Assembly: GCF_002967765.1 (NCBI RefSeq)
Contig: NZ_PUHY01000013.1
Coordinates: 110,806-174,805 of the forward strand
Reading direction: 5' to 3'
DNA from: Blastopirellula marina
GTDB taxonomy: Bacteria; Planctomycetota; Planctomycetia; Pirellulales; Pirellulaceae
Length of the DNA: 64,000 nucleotides
This document shows positions 16,422 to 26,986 of the stretch, one piece after another. Every line of letters starts with the position of its first letter. Within the stretch, counting starts at the first letter, position 1. The position numbers and the translations under genes were made by a program. The notes under the pieces are model-generated. The model worked only from the letters and a program-made list of their open reading frames with translations, did not search any database and had not been told where the DNA came from.

Positions 16422-17123
16422 TTACTCCTCGTCCTTGGTTTTCTCAAAGAACATCATGTGCTGCCAAGGTAATCCGTCAAACTCTTTGGCAAGCTGAAAA
16501 CCATTCAGCTTGTACTCGCGTAGAATCTGTTTCTTACTCATCTTATGCAGCGTCTTGATCGGGACCTTGGGATCTTCCATACGGAACTCCAGCATCACGA
16601 TCATTCCATCTGGCTTGAGCGACTTCCGCATGCCAGCCAACATCTCCTCAGGATGGGAGAACTCGTGGTAGACGTCGACACACATGATAAGGTCGACTTT
16701 GCCTTCCGGCAGTTTGGGGTCGTCGATATCGCCGAGAACCAACTCGATGTTCTCAATCCCCTGCTCTTCCGCTCGCGCCTTGAGCAGTCGCAGCATCTCC
16801 GATTGAATGTCGACCGCTAAGATCTTGCCCTCATTACCGACCATTTTCGCCAATTGCAGGCTATAGAATCCGTTTCCGCAGCCCATATCGCAAATGGTCA
16901 TCCCTGGCTTCACGCCTAGGTTCTCGAGCATCTTCTGGCAATCTTCTTCCCGTTGGCGACTTTCGCGGATCAGCCAAGGAGCACCGCGGTAATGCATCGT
17001 CTGGGCAATCTCGCGTCCCTTGTAGAAAGGAAGACCATTGCGAACGACCACCCCTTCCTGCGCCATCGAAACGATTGGCAGAAGGTTAACCAGTAATAAA
17101 GCGAGAATCGAAGTGCGGAGCAT
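16422..17123 (-). CDS. Class I SAM-dependent methyltransferase with signal peptide
   Basis: Protein of 233 residues with motif I CDMGCGNGFYSL (about 78-89), an acidic binder in ILAVDIQSEM and motif IV LIMCVDVYHEF. These identify a Rossmann-fold methyltransferase. The first 21 residues (LRTSILALLLVNLLPIVSMA) read as a Sec signal peptide, which is odd because S-adenosylmethionine is cytosolic. The protein may be membrane-held facing inward or the segment may be an anchor. The ATG at 17123 is the only start that includes the hydrophobic segment. It is last in a likely lpxD-lpxI-methyltransferase run, 34 bases after lpxI. The substrate is unknown. Confidence 0.8.
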   Translation of the reverse strand: MLRTSILALLLVNLLPIVSMAQEGVVVRNGLPFYKGREIAQTMHYRGAPWLIRESRQREEDCQKMLENLGVKPGMTICDMGCGNGFYSLQLAKMVGNEGKILAVDIQSEMLRLLKARAEEQGIENIELVLGDIDDPKLPEGKVDLIMCVDVYHEFSHPEEMLAGMRKSLKPDGMIVMLEFRMEDPKVPIKTLHKMSKKQILREYKLNGFQLAKEFDGLPWQHMMFFEKTKDEE

Positions 17124-17157
17124 GAGAACCTGGCAGGGCGGCCAGGAGGATGATTTC

Positions 17158-18051
17158 CTAGGCCGCTTCCGAAGAAGGAGCGAATTCGGCGAGACGTTCC
17201 TCGTTAATCGCGAGGATCGTCAATCGATGTGTCTTAGCAAATTCTAACACGGCGGGCTCGTCCAGGAGAATTGTTTTTTCCGCTTCTAAAACCAGCGTGC
17301 TTGCCCCTGCTTCGACCATGGTCTCTAACGTTCCCACGCCAATGGTGGGCACGTCGAACCGCATGTCCTGCTGTGGCTTGGCAACTTTTACCACGGTAAA
17401 ATCGCCCGCCTTACACAGCTGGCCCGCACGACGAATACAAGCGTCGGTCCCTTCAATGGCTTCCAAGGCTAGGACAGCTTGGTTCTTTACAGCTACGCTC
17501 TGCCCAATATCAAGCCGCCCGAGTTCTTTGGCCATTTCCCAACCGAACTCGATATCACGCAACTGTTTTCCACGTGGCTCGGAGCCAGCGATCATGCCAA
17601 ATTTCACAAGCAACTCCGGCGCAAAATCGGTTGCAGGTAAGAAGGTAATTCCTTGGTTGGCGAATCCGTTGACGATCGCCATCAACAACGTGTCATCTTT
17701 TCGATCACCACTTCCCCAAATCATTTGCGGGGCGAACGTGCGTAGACAGAACCAATCGGGGCAATGCTTCCACATCGCACCACGATCAAAGAGTCGAACC
17801 TTGTGAATCTTGCCCGCCATAGTCGCTTGCGTGGCACCGTGCCGTTGGAAGTGACGTTTCACTTTGCCAAGCTGCCCAAGTCCAACCCAAGTTGTACTAT
17901 CGCAAATCTTTTCCAGTATTGGGTCGGCATGATCCTTCACGGCCGCGCAGACCACTCGCCGACCGGTACTTTTGATTGCTTCGGCGACAATGATTGGAAG
18001 ATTTCCCCAGCCAGCTAACAGGGCGACCGGGCTTGCATCAGAATGATCCAT
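17158..18051 (-). CDS. lpxI: UDP-2,3-diacylglucosamine pyrophosphatase LpxI
   Basis: LpxI hydrolyses UDP-2,3-diacylglucosamine to lipid X in lipid A synthesis, replacing LpxH in many non-enteric bacteria. The 297-residue length agrees with the family. The N-domain shows LLAGWGNLPIIVAEAIKS. The C-domain shows GQSVAVKNQAVLALEAIEGT followed by KVAKPQQDMRFDVPTIG and TMVEAGASTLVLEAEKT, all characteristic DUF1009/LpxI stretches. lpxD lies 12 bases upstream on the same strand, which confirms the pathway. A methyltransferase gene follows. Activity on the cytoplasmic face of the inner membrane is expected from the family. Confidence 0.93.
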   Translation of the reverse strand: MDHSDASPVALLAGWGNLPIIVAEAIKSTGRRVVCAAVKDHADPILEKICDSTTWVGLGQLGKVKRHFQRHGATQATMAGKIHKVRLFDRGAMWKHCPDWFCLRTFAPQMIWGSGDRKDDTLLMAIVNGFANQGITFLPATDFAPELLVKFGMIAGSEPRGKQLRDIEFGWEMAKELGRLDIGQSVAVKNQAVLALEAIEGTDACIRRAGQLCKAGDFTVVKVAKPQQDMRFDVPTIGVGTLETMVEAGASTLVLEAEKTILLDEPAVLEFAKTHRLTILAINEERLAEFAPSSEAA

Positions 18052-18063
18052 CGCTGCGAAACT

Positions 18064-19131
18064 CTAGGAGGCTTTGCGAATCACGGGTGTGCTGGCCGCT
18101 TCGGCTTCCTTTTCCAATTGCTCGATACGCTTGGCTAACGACTTGATCGTCTTCCGCATGTCGGGCAGCCGTTTGATCGCCATGTGTTCGGCCATGATCT
18201 CTTTGATCGGTCCGGCCGGAATACCCAGCGATTGCTGACCTTCGGGGATGTCGGTACCCACCCCAGCTTTGGCACCAAGCGCCGCCCCGGTACCGATATG
18301 CACATGATCACGAACTCCGACCTGCCCTGCCATTACAACGTAGTCACCAGTCGAAACACTACCGGCGATGCCGACTTGCGAGCAGATGAGGTTGTGCTTG
18401 CCGAGCCGACAGTTGTGGCCGATCATGACCATATTGTCGATCTTCGTGCCTTCGCCGATTAGTGTCGTCCCGTACGTACCACGATCGATCGTGGTGCCTG
18501 CTCCGACTTCGACATCGGCTTCGAGCACGACATTACCCAATTGAGCCGAGAGAATATGTTTTCCGGTCGACGAATCGTAACCAAAGCCGTAGGCCCCCAG
18601 TACGGCCGAGGCGTGGATGATACAGCGATCCCCCACTTCGGTGCGGTCGTACAGGACCACACCTGGGAAGATGGTGACGTTTTCGCCAATTTGGCAGCCT
18701 GCTTGAATATGGACGCCACTATGGACAACGGTATTTTTTCCGATGACAACACCATCGCTGATCACCGTCCCAGCTCCGATCGTCGCGGTAGGATCGACAA
18801 CGGCGGCCAGGGAAACAATCGCCGACCGATGAATTCCAGTATTTTGCTTCTGTTCCCAAGGCTGAAAGAAGCGGACGACCTTGCCAAACGCTTCATGCAC
18901 GTTAGCGACGATAATTCCATCGATCGTCAATTTGTCCGAAGCCTGAGAAACTAAGACCGCCGAAGCGGTACAGTTCTCCATGAGAAGCTGGACTTGATCC
19001 GGCTTATCCATCAGCGTGATTTCGCCGGCCACCGCGTCGCGGATGATATTCGCCCCGGTGATGACCTGATCGGGGTCGCCGAAAACCGTTCCATCGACGA
19101 GTTCGGCGAGTTGTGCCAGCGTGGTTCCCAT
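18064..19131 (-). CDS. lpxD: UDP-3-O-acylglucosamine N-acyltransferase LpxD
   Basis: Third lipid A enzyme, adding the N-linked acyl chain. The 355-residue protein begins with the LpxD N-domain (TTLAQLAELVDGTVFGDP). A left-handed beta-helix of hexapeptide repeats covers about residues 100-310 (for example ATIGAGTVISDGVVIGKNTV). The catalytic His sits in MVMIGHNCRLGKHN, and a helical C-terminus (IKSLAKRIEQLEKEAEA) matches the trimeric family. The ATG at 19131 fits the usual N-terminus and has AAAGGA upstream; a longer frame from 19212 adds 27 residues without similarity. It is first in the lpxD-lpxI pair. Confidence 0.93.
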   Translation of the reverse strand: MGTTLAQLAELVDGTVFGDPDQVITGANIIRDAVAGEITLMDKPDQVQLLMENCTASAVLVSQASDKLTIDGIIVANVHEAFGKVVRFFQPWEQKQNTGIHRSAIVSLAAVVDPTATIGAGTVISDGVVIGKNTVVHSGVHIQAGCQIGENVTIFPGVVLYDRTEVGDRCIIHASAVLGAYGFGYDSSTGKHILSAQLGNVVLEADVEVGAGTTIDRGTYGTTLIGEGTKIDNMVMIGHNCRLGKHNLICSQVGIAGSVSTGDYVVMAGQVGVRDHVHIGTGAALGAKAGVGTDIPEGQQSLGIPAGPIKEIMAEHMAIKRLPDMRKTIKSLAKRIEQLEKEAEAASTPVIRKAS

Positions 19132-19224
19132 GGAGGAATCCTTTCCAAAGTGGGATGTTTCGATACGGATCGCCCTAATGTAACCGGCACCCCCTTGGGC
19201 GACCAACATCAATTAGTGGGCAAT

Positions 19225-19926
19225 TTAGTTGGGAAACAGCCGATCCACGGCATCTTCTAATGTGTTGTGTCCATTAGACTTACCCACACCATCGGGCCCG
19301 CCGTCGCGATCAAGATAGACGGTCTGCCAGCCAAACTTTTGCGGAGCTTTGACGTCATTTTCCCAGTCATCACCGATCAGCAGAATTTGATTCGGCGAGA
19401 GCCCAAGACGTCGCGTCACCTCTGCATAGAACTGCTTGGCCGGCTTTACCCACCCCACTTCGGACGAGACGAAAAGCTCGAGCGGGTAATCGCTGAAATA
19501 GAACTCGGCAATGCGACGGAGTCGCTGATCGAAATTGGAAGCCAGCCCTAACCGAAATCCACGTTCAACGAGAAAGTCGAGTGTTGGAAGCACGTCATCA
19601 AATAGTCGCCAGTTTTCAGGGTGGGCAAAGTGATCCCATAGCGACTCAAAAACCAAGCACTTCTGCTGAGGGGTTGGGGAGAGAACGTAATCGACAATTG
19701 CTTGCCAACGCAGACGTTCGCTGACCTCATCCGTTTTAAGGGGATCTGCTAGATTACGGCTCTGCTGAAACGCATGTACACTGAAGCGTTTGATGGCCGC
19801 GTGAAACCGAGACCGTATCGACGCTTGGTCGAGTTCAATCCCATGCAAGCGGCCAACCTCTTGATAGGTGGCCGCTACCGAAGGGAACGGCTGAATCACC
19901 GTTCCGACCGCATCCAGAAGCACCAC
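19225..19926 (-). CDS. HAD-superfamily hydrolase
   Basis: Protein of 233 residues with the haloacid-dehalogenase fold. Motif I is LLDAVGTV with nucleophile Asp5, but the second Asp of the phosphatase signature is Val7. Motif II is GLASNFD, motif III includes Lys in GWVKPAKQFY, and motif IV is LLIGDDWENDV. The helical cap between residues 15 and 110 is of the C1 type. Loss of the general acid in motif I makes a classic phosphatase reaction less certain; dehalogenase-like or HDHD3-like members show this. GTG at 19926 is the likely start, and the gene begins 40 bases after rseP on the same strand. Confidence 0.83.
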   Translation of the reverse strand: MVLLDAVGTVIQPFPSVAATYQEVGRLHGIELDQASIRSRFHAAIKRFSVHAFQQSRNLADPLKTDEVSERLRWQAIVDYVLSPTPQQKCLVFESLWDHFAHPENWRLFDDVLPTLDFLVERGFRLGLASNFDQRLRRIAEFYFSDYPLELFVSSEVGWVKPAKQFYAEVTRRLGLSPNQILLIGDDWENDVKAPQKFGWQTVYLDRDGGPDGVGKSNGHNTLEDAVDRLFPN

Positions 19927-19966
19927 CTTTGGATGCGACGTTTGTTGTCCATCTTCACTCAGAGGA

Positions 19967-22081
19967 CTATCCCCAGGGGAAGAAGCGATGAATATCGAGC
20001 CCGATGACGGTCACCATCAGAGTCAGCACCATCGCCAGTCCGACATAGGTGAGTCGTAGCATCCACTTCTCATTGATCGGTTTGCCACGAATTCCTTCGT
20101 AGAGTAGGAACATCATGTGGCCACCATCGAGAACGGGGATCGGCAGGAAATTCACCACGGCCAGATTCGCACTGATCAACGTGAGGAAGGTCAGTAAACG
20201 AGCCAAGCCACGCGACGATTCCGCCGTTGCGACATACAAAATGGTCCCTGGACCACCCAATCCGCTGATCTGCATTTCGCCGGTGGCAATCTTTCGCAGC
20301 ACCATGACGACTTGCGTCATACCCTCACCAACTTCCCGTAAGCCAAGGCCCAAGGAATCACCCAGGCTGTCGGCATATTGGATCTCCTGAAGCGGCTCGA
20401 ATCGTAGGTAACGCGTTTGAAGCATTTCCGTTTCCGAAGGAGTTGCCGTCACAGCCAAGTTGACCGACTCGTCCGCATTCTTACCTTGCTTCTGCACAGT
20501 CAGAATCAACGAAGTATTTCTGTGGGCGATTTGCAGAGTCATCTGTACGGCCTGCCAAGCGATGCCGTCGGACTTGATCTTGAAGTCCTTCGCGCCGATC
20601 TTCATCGAGTCGTTGTACTCTTTGCTCGCTTCACTGTTGGCTTGAAAACCGACGACTAGGATCTCGTCGCCGGGTTTGATTCCTTCCTTATCAGCCGAAC
20701 TGTCCGGGATGACTTCCGCCACCTTAGTTCCTAGGTTATAGGTTACCCCAAGCGTCTGAAGTCCCATTTGATACCCTGGCAGATAATCCGTAGCGAAACC
20801 TTCCGGTACGGCTGTCTCAACGGAGAAAGTCTTTTCTTCCTCGCCACGCATCACGACCACGTCGACCGTTTGGCCAGCCCATTTGGTCTCGCGACTTGGC
20901 AACGTGAATCCGTCACCGACGGGTTCGCCGTTAATCGAAAGCAACTTATCGCCCACTTCAATGCCTGCCTTGGCGGCTGGAGCATCTTTGCGGATGGCGA
21001 TGATGGGCGACATCTCCATTACCAAGCCAGTCTGCCGATAAGGGATGGTCGGCAAATCGATCTCTACCGACTCTGTCTTTTCGCTATCTGCTTCTGATTC
21101 GACCTTACGATCGAATTTCATCTTTAGCGTTTCGTAAGGGTGATTCGCCAGATACTTCTCGTAATCGAGAAAGCTTTCGATCGGCGTGTCGTTGATTGCG
21201 GTCAGCCTGTCGCCGGCATGCATTTCGTCGGCAATCGTTTGCCCGTACAAATCCTTCATCAACTCAGGCGCGACCATCATTTTCAAGGTGTTCATTGCCG
21301 CCACGCCGATGGTGGGTGGGAATGAATCTTTGAAGGTTGAACGAGGCTGGATCATCACAACCTCTTGCGATCCATCGGGACGGCGAATCACGAATGGCAT
21401 CGGTTTTTCCGTGCCGTTAAACGCGATCTGTAGCGTCATGTCTTTGCGGAATCGCAGATGCTTGCGATCTTTGCCCTCAGCATTCAAACCAACGATCTCG
21501 TCGCCGGGACGTAGGCCAGCTTCCCATGCGGGAGAACCGGGCTGCACCCAACTGATTTGGGCTGGGGTGTAAGAAACACCCAGGTTGTAGGCAATCGCAG
21601 CGAAGATCACCCCAAAGATCAGATTGAAGACTACGCCAGCGGAAATGATCGCCATCCGCTGCGGAACACTCTTCGCAGTGTAGCTGCGTGGATTCACTAC
21701 GGATTGTTTGTTGCCATCGGCATCGACCGTTTCGATCATCGTGCTGGCCGACTCTTCCTCGGAGTTCCCCGGGTTGTCGTCTTGGCCGAGCATCTTCACG
21801 TATCCGCCCAAAGGGATCGTACCGATACCATATTCCGTTTCGCCCCACTGCTTTTTCCAGAGAGCTGAAATCGTCCACGGACCGATCGTGATCGGGACGT
21901 CGAAACCGACATAAAACTTATCACAACGCACGCCACAAGCTTTGGCCACCAAAAAGTGTCCCAGTTCGTGAACAAAGATCACGACGCCAAGTCCCATGAC
22001 GCCGAGCAATATAGCCCAAGCGCTCCCTAGGTATTGGAGCACGCTTGATCCTTCGCTTGCCGCAAACAACAAGTGATCCAC
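19967..22081 (-). CDS. rseP: Site-2 protease RseP-type
   Basis: Intramembrane zinc metalloprotease that cleaves anti-sigma or other membrane proteins. HELGH appears at residues 38-42 in the first transmembrane helix (VVIFVHELGHFL). The third ligand lies in IPVLDGGHMMFLL near the C-terminus. About three PDZ-like units fall between (for example WEAGLRPGDEIVGLN, AKAGIEVGDKLLSING and ADKEGIKPGDEILVVG), making the 704-residue protein longer than the enterobacterial form (about 450). GTG at 22081 is preceded by AGAGGAG with good spacing, which favours it over an upstream TTG. The gene overlaps the end of dxr by 55 bases, implying translational coupling. Confidence 0.92.
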   Translation of the reverse strand: MDHLLFAASEGSSVLQYLGSAWAILLGVMGLGVVIFVHELGHFLVAKACGVRCDKFYVGFDVPITIGPWTISALWKKQWGETEYGIGTIPLGGYVKMLGQDDNPGNSEEESASTMIETVDADGNKQSVVNPRSYTAKSVPQRMAIISAGVVFNLIFGVIFAAIAYNLGVSYTPAQISWVQPGSPAWEAGLRPGDEIVGLNAEGKDRKHLRFRKDMTLQIAFNGTEKPMPFVIRRPDGSQEVVMIQPRSTFKDSFPPTIGVAAMNTLKMMVAPELMKDLYGQTIADEMHAGDRLTAINDTPIESFLDYEKYLANHPYETLKMKFDRKVESEADSEKTESVEIDLPTIPYRQTGLVMEMSPIIAIRKDAPAAKAGIEVGDKLLSINGEPVGDGFTLPSRETKWAGQTVDVVVMRGEEEKTFSVETAVPEGFATDYLPGYQMGLQTLGVTYNLGTKVAEVIPDSSADKEGIKPGDEILVVGFQANSEASKEYNDSMKIGAKDFKIKSDGIAWQAVQMTLQIAHRNTSLILTVQKQGKNADESVNLAVTATPSETEMLQTRYLRFEPLQEIQYADSLGDSLGLGLREVGEGMTQVVMVLRKIATGEMQISGLGGPGTILYVATAESSRGLARLLTFLTLISANLAVVNFLPIPVLDGGHMMFLLYEGIRGKPINEKWMLRLTYVGLAMVLTLMVTVIGLDIHRFFPWG

Positions 22082-23244
22082 TTGTCTGACTCCTCTCGGG
22101 CCCAAGCATCAAGCTCGAGCAACCGGTTTAAATCGGGGGATAGTTCAAACGGGTGTTCGTCAAGAATCGCTCGACATACCCGGTAAATGTCAACGAATCG
22201 AATTTTACCTTCTAAAAACCGCTGCACGGCCACTTCGTTGGCGGCATTTAAAACGGCTCCGGTCGTCCCACCACGTTGCACCACCTCTTTACCCAGTTTA
22301 AGGGCGGGAAACCTTCCGTAATCTGGTGGCTCAAACTCCAGGGAAAAGGCCTTAGTCATGTCCAGGGCCTTTGCCGGACACTCAGTCCGCTGGGGGTAGG
22401 TCATCGCGAGCTGGATCGGCATTCGCATATCTGGCGGGCTCATTTGAGCCACCACCGACCCATCGGCGAATTCAACCAACGAATGGACGATCGATTGCGG
22501 ATGGACGACTACCTCGATCTGCTCCGCGGAGAGATCAAAAAGCCACTTTGTCTCGATGATCTCGAGAGCTTTGTTCATCATCGTGGCGGAGTCGACAGTA
22601 ATCTTCGGCCCCATCTTCCAGGTGGGATGATCAAGTGCCTGTTCCGCCGTAACTTTCAGAAGTTCTTCTTTCGACAGCTTGCGGAAGGGACCACCGGACG
22701 CTGTGAGGATTACACGCTTCACATCGACGGCCCTGCCAGCCTTCAGGGCCTGGAAGATCGCACTGTGCTCGCTATCGACCGGAAGAATCTCTGCCCCAGT
22801 CTCCGCGGCCAGCTTTGTGGCTAAATGCCCAGCGACAACTAGAGTTTCCTTGTTTGCCAAAGCAACACGTTTTCCGGCCTGAATCGCAGAAAACGTCCCT
22901 TCTAATCCGGCTCTCCCGACGATCGCTGAGACGACGATGTCGGCATCTGGATGAGAGGAAACCTCCTGAAGTCCTTTTGTTCCTTGGAGTAACGTCGTTT
23001 CCGCAGGAAGTTGCGACCAATCGAACTTGGCGGCAGCATCTTCGTCGCTGGCGACGACAAACCGAGGACGGTACTCAATCGCCGCTTTTAACAGTTCTTC
23101 CAACCGCCCGTGCGCAGATAACGCAAATGGAGCGAAAGCTCCACTACTTTCCCGGATCACATCGAGTGTGCTTCGTCCGATGCTGCCAGTGGCACCTAAT
23201 ACGACGACACGTTGGCTGGATGTTGAGGAGGACGCGCTTGGCAT
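22027..23244 (-). CDS. dxr: 1-deoxy-D-xylulose 5-phosphate reductoisomerase
   Basis: Second enzyme of the methylerythritol phosphate route, making 2-C-methyl-D-erythritol 4-phosphate with NADPH. The 405-residue length is normal. The NADPH-binding N-terminus reads VVVLGATGSIGRSTLDVI. The catalytic region contains LPVDSEHSAIFQAL and ILTASGGPFRKLS, followed by WKMGPKITVDSATMMNKALE and VVVHPQSIVHSLVEF. All are diagnostic for Dxr. Its 3' end overlaps rseP on the same strand, a pairing seen in many bacteria. It is divergent from cmk with a 225-base gap that likely holds both promoters. Confidence 0.96.
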   Translation of the reverse strand: MPSASSSTSSQRVVVLGATGSIGRSTLDVIRESSGAFAPFALSAHGRLEELLKAAIEYRPRFVVASDEDAAAKFDWSQLPAETTLLQGTKGLQEVSSHPDADIVVSAIVGRAGLEGTFSAIQAGKRVALANKETLVVAGHLATKLAAETGAEILPVDSEHSAIFQALKAGRAVDVKRVILTASGGPFRKLSKEELLKVTAEQALDHPTWKMGPKITVDSATMMNKALEIIETKWLFDLSAEQIEVVVHPQSIVHSLVEFADGSVVAQMSPPDMRMPIQLAMTYPQRTECPAKALDMTKAFSLEFEPPDYGRFPALKLGKEVVQRGGTTGAVLNAANEVAVQRFLEGKIRFVDIYRVCRAILDEHPFELSPDLNRLLELDAWAREESDKWITCCLRQAKDQACSNT

Positions 23245-23469
23245 GGACCGGTTCTAAACGAGGATGGCGACTTAAGTACCGATTGTTCCAGAATTTGCCG
23301 TCTGGGGAAAGATTACTGTCCAAATGCGTTGAGCTAGGAACTTTAGGAAAGATACGCGCGAGTTTGGCGGCCCGTCGAAGCCGAGAACGCTTCTTGATAT
23401 AACCGAACGTATGAAAACCGCTCATCACGTCGCATGGTGGATAACTCCTAGCAAGATAACGTTTGTTGC

Positions 23470-24123
23470 ATGATTGTCACAATCGACGGTCCGGCTGGGG
23501 CCGGTAAGAGCAGTATCTCACGTCGCCTTGCAGACTCGCTCGGCTTTTCCTTCCTCGACACAGGGGCCATGTATCGCGTGATCGCTCTACAAGGCCTTCG
23601 CGCGAAAGTCGACTGGGCGGATGAGCAGCAACTGGTGAAATTGGCGCGTTCCGCTAAGATCCGTCTTGCCGACTCGATGGTCGAATTAGACGGAGAAGAC
23701 GTTTCGCAGGAGATACGCACTCAGCGTGTCACCGAGGTCACTCGATATGCGGCGAACAACGTCGGGGTTCGCGAAGAGTTGGTACGTATGCAGCGAGAAT
23801 TCGCTTCAGGCCAAGACATTGTCACCGAAGGTCGCGACCAAGGAACGCTTGTGTTCCCGAATGCCCAGTGCAAGATCTTTCTGACCGCATCCCCAGAAGA
23901 ACGAGCTCGACGACGCGTCCATGACCTCGCGTCGCGTGGTGAATCGGTCCCCTTTGAAGACGTACTTCAGCAACAAACGAAACGCGATCATGAAGATAGC
24001 CAACGCGAGGTTGGCCCTTTACTAAAAGCAGAAGATGCCATTGAAGTGCTGACCGACGGCATGTCGGAAGCAGAGGTTCTGGAGAAACTGATCGAGATCG
24101 TCGGACGGTGCCAGAATGCGTAA
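23470..24123 (+). CDS. cmk: Cytidylate kinase
   Basis: Phosphorylates CMP and dCMP using ATP in nucleotide recycling. The 217-residue protein has the P-loop GPAGAGKSSISRRL near residue 7, FLDTGAMYRVIAL for nucleoside monophosphate binding, and VTEGRDQGTLVFP with the catalytic Asp-Arg region. The lid is EERARRRVHDL. These are standard for bacterial CMP kinases. ATG at 23470 begins directly with the first beta strand. The stop lies inside the next gene: plsC begins eight bases earlier, so cmk, plsC and probably rpsA are co-expressed, an order known in many bacteria. Confidence 0.95.
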   Translation: MIVTIDGPAGAGKSSISRRLADSLGFSFLDTGAMYRVIALQGLRAKVDWADEQQLVKLARSAKIRLADSMVELDGEDVSQEIRTQRVTEVTRYAANNVGVREELVRMQREFASGQDIVTEGRDQGTLVFPNAQCKIFLTASPEERARRRVHDLASRGESVPFEDVLQQQTKRDHEDSQREVGPLLKAEDAIEVLTDGMSEAEVLEKLIEIVGRCQNA

Positions 24124-24817
24124 AGAGAAAAAGGCGTACACGCGATCATGGCCACAGCGGCTGTTTTATGTTTTTTTGCGTGTCACCGCTCGCTTGGTGG
24201 CTGTTTCCCTCTACCGAATCCGAGTCTTTGGTCGCGAGAATTGGCCCGCCGAAGGAGGCGCACTTGTCTGCGCGAATCATCAAGGATTCTTCGACCCAGT
24301 GCTGGTGGGGCTTTGCTGTGAACGCCAGTTAAGCTTTCTGGCAAAAAAATCGCTCTTCAAATTCCCATTGAAGGGATTGATTGAAACCCTGAACGCCATT
24401 CCTGTGAATCGAGCCGGCACTGGGCTGGACGGACTGAAGGAAACACTAAAGCGTCTTCGAGGGGGAGACATGGTGCTAATCTTCCCAGAAGGAACACGCA
24501 GCGAGAACGGGGACATCGGCAACCTCAAACCAGGCTTCATTGCCGTTGCTCGGAAGGGGAAAGCCCCCATCGTTCCGGTCGTTTTCGACGGCTCGTTTCA
24601 AGCTTGGCCGAAATGGCAGCTACTTCCTTCGATTGGTGTCGTACATGTGCTGATTGGAACACCAATCACAGCTGATGAGATGCAATCGCTTTCAGACGAG
24701 CAACTCCTCGCGAAGCTCCAAGATCAGATGCATGCGATGTTCGATGAAGTGCGATACTCACGAGCCCGCTCGATCAACCCGCGGCTTCACACCGCAGACA
24801 AGACGCAATTTGCCTAA
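24116..24817 (+). CDS. plsC: 1-acyl-sn-glycerol-3-phosphate acyltransferase PlsC-like
   Basis: Membrane-associated acyltransferase of 233 residues that would make phosphatidic acid from lysophosphatidate. The H-X4-D catalytic pair is His55 and Asp60 in CANHQGFFDPV. The glycerophosphate-binding motif is FPEGTRSENG (123-132), and AIPVNRAG and PIVPVVFDGS complete the four blocks. A hydrophobic segment near residues 15-33 anchors it. It overlaps cmk by eight bases. The subclass (true PlsC or a related lysophospholipid acyltransferase) cannot be fixed by sequence alone. Confidence 0.9.
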   Translation: MRKEKKAYTRSWPQRLFYVFLRVTARLVAVSLYRIRVFGRENWPAEGGALVCANHQGFFDPVLVGLCCERQLSFLAKKSLFKFPLKGLIETLNAIPVNRAGTGLDGLKETLKRLRGGDMVLIFPEGTRSENGDIGNLKPGFIAVARKGKAPIVPVVFDGSFQAWPKWQLLPSIGVVHVLIGTPITADEMQSLSDEQLLAKLQDQMHAMFDEVRYSRARSINPRLHTADKTQFA

Positions 24818-25093
24818 CCTGACCTCAGGAATCGAATAATTCCCTATTCCTGCCGCTTCTACCCCACTATCTGTGGTTGAACCGAATTAGGGGATTTGAT
24901 ACTTTTACGGGTTCTCACTGAACCGACCGTCATGAAGGGTATAGTGGTTTACCCTGCGCAGGTTCGATAGTCCTAGCAATTTTGCACTCGACTAGCCGTT
25001 TTCGCACAGCGTTTTTCAACCGCAGAAGACTGTTTCCAACACCCGGTCTATCTTGCGAGCGAGGTCGAGCCCCCTGGTTCTAAATCTAAAAGC

Positions 25094-26899
<1,806 letters not shown>

Positions 26900-26927
26900 T
26901 TTGCCCCTAGCAATACCTTCAAAAACC

Positions 26928-26961
26928 AAAAAAGCCCCGAGCTACTGCTCGGGGCTTTTTT
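26928..26961 (+). terminator. Bidirectional terminator after rpsA
   Basis: A perfect 15-bp stem (26928-26942 with 26947-26961) with a TACT loop, A-run on the left and T-run on the right. It ends rpsA and, read on the other strand, the convergent membrane-protein gene. Confidence 0.93.
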
Positions 26962-26986
26962 CATTGACGTAATGGTTGGCCAGGAT

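Noticed and set aside
22082..22105. TTG start eight codons upstream for rseP
   Set aside because: GTG at 22081 has AGAGGAG at proper spacing, while the TTG has no ribosome site.
23144..23428. Possible small basic protein on the minus strand upstream of dxr
   Set aside because: It overlaps the dxr start in another frame, has no known family, and its composition looks like a shadow of coding and promoter sequence.
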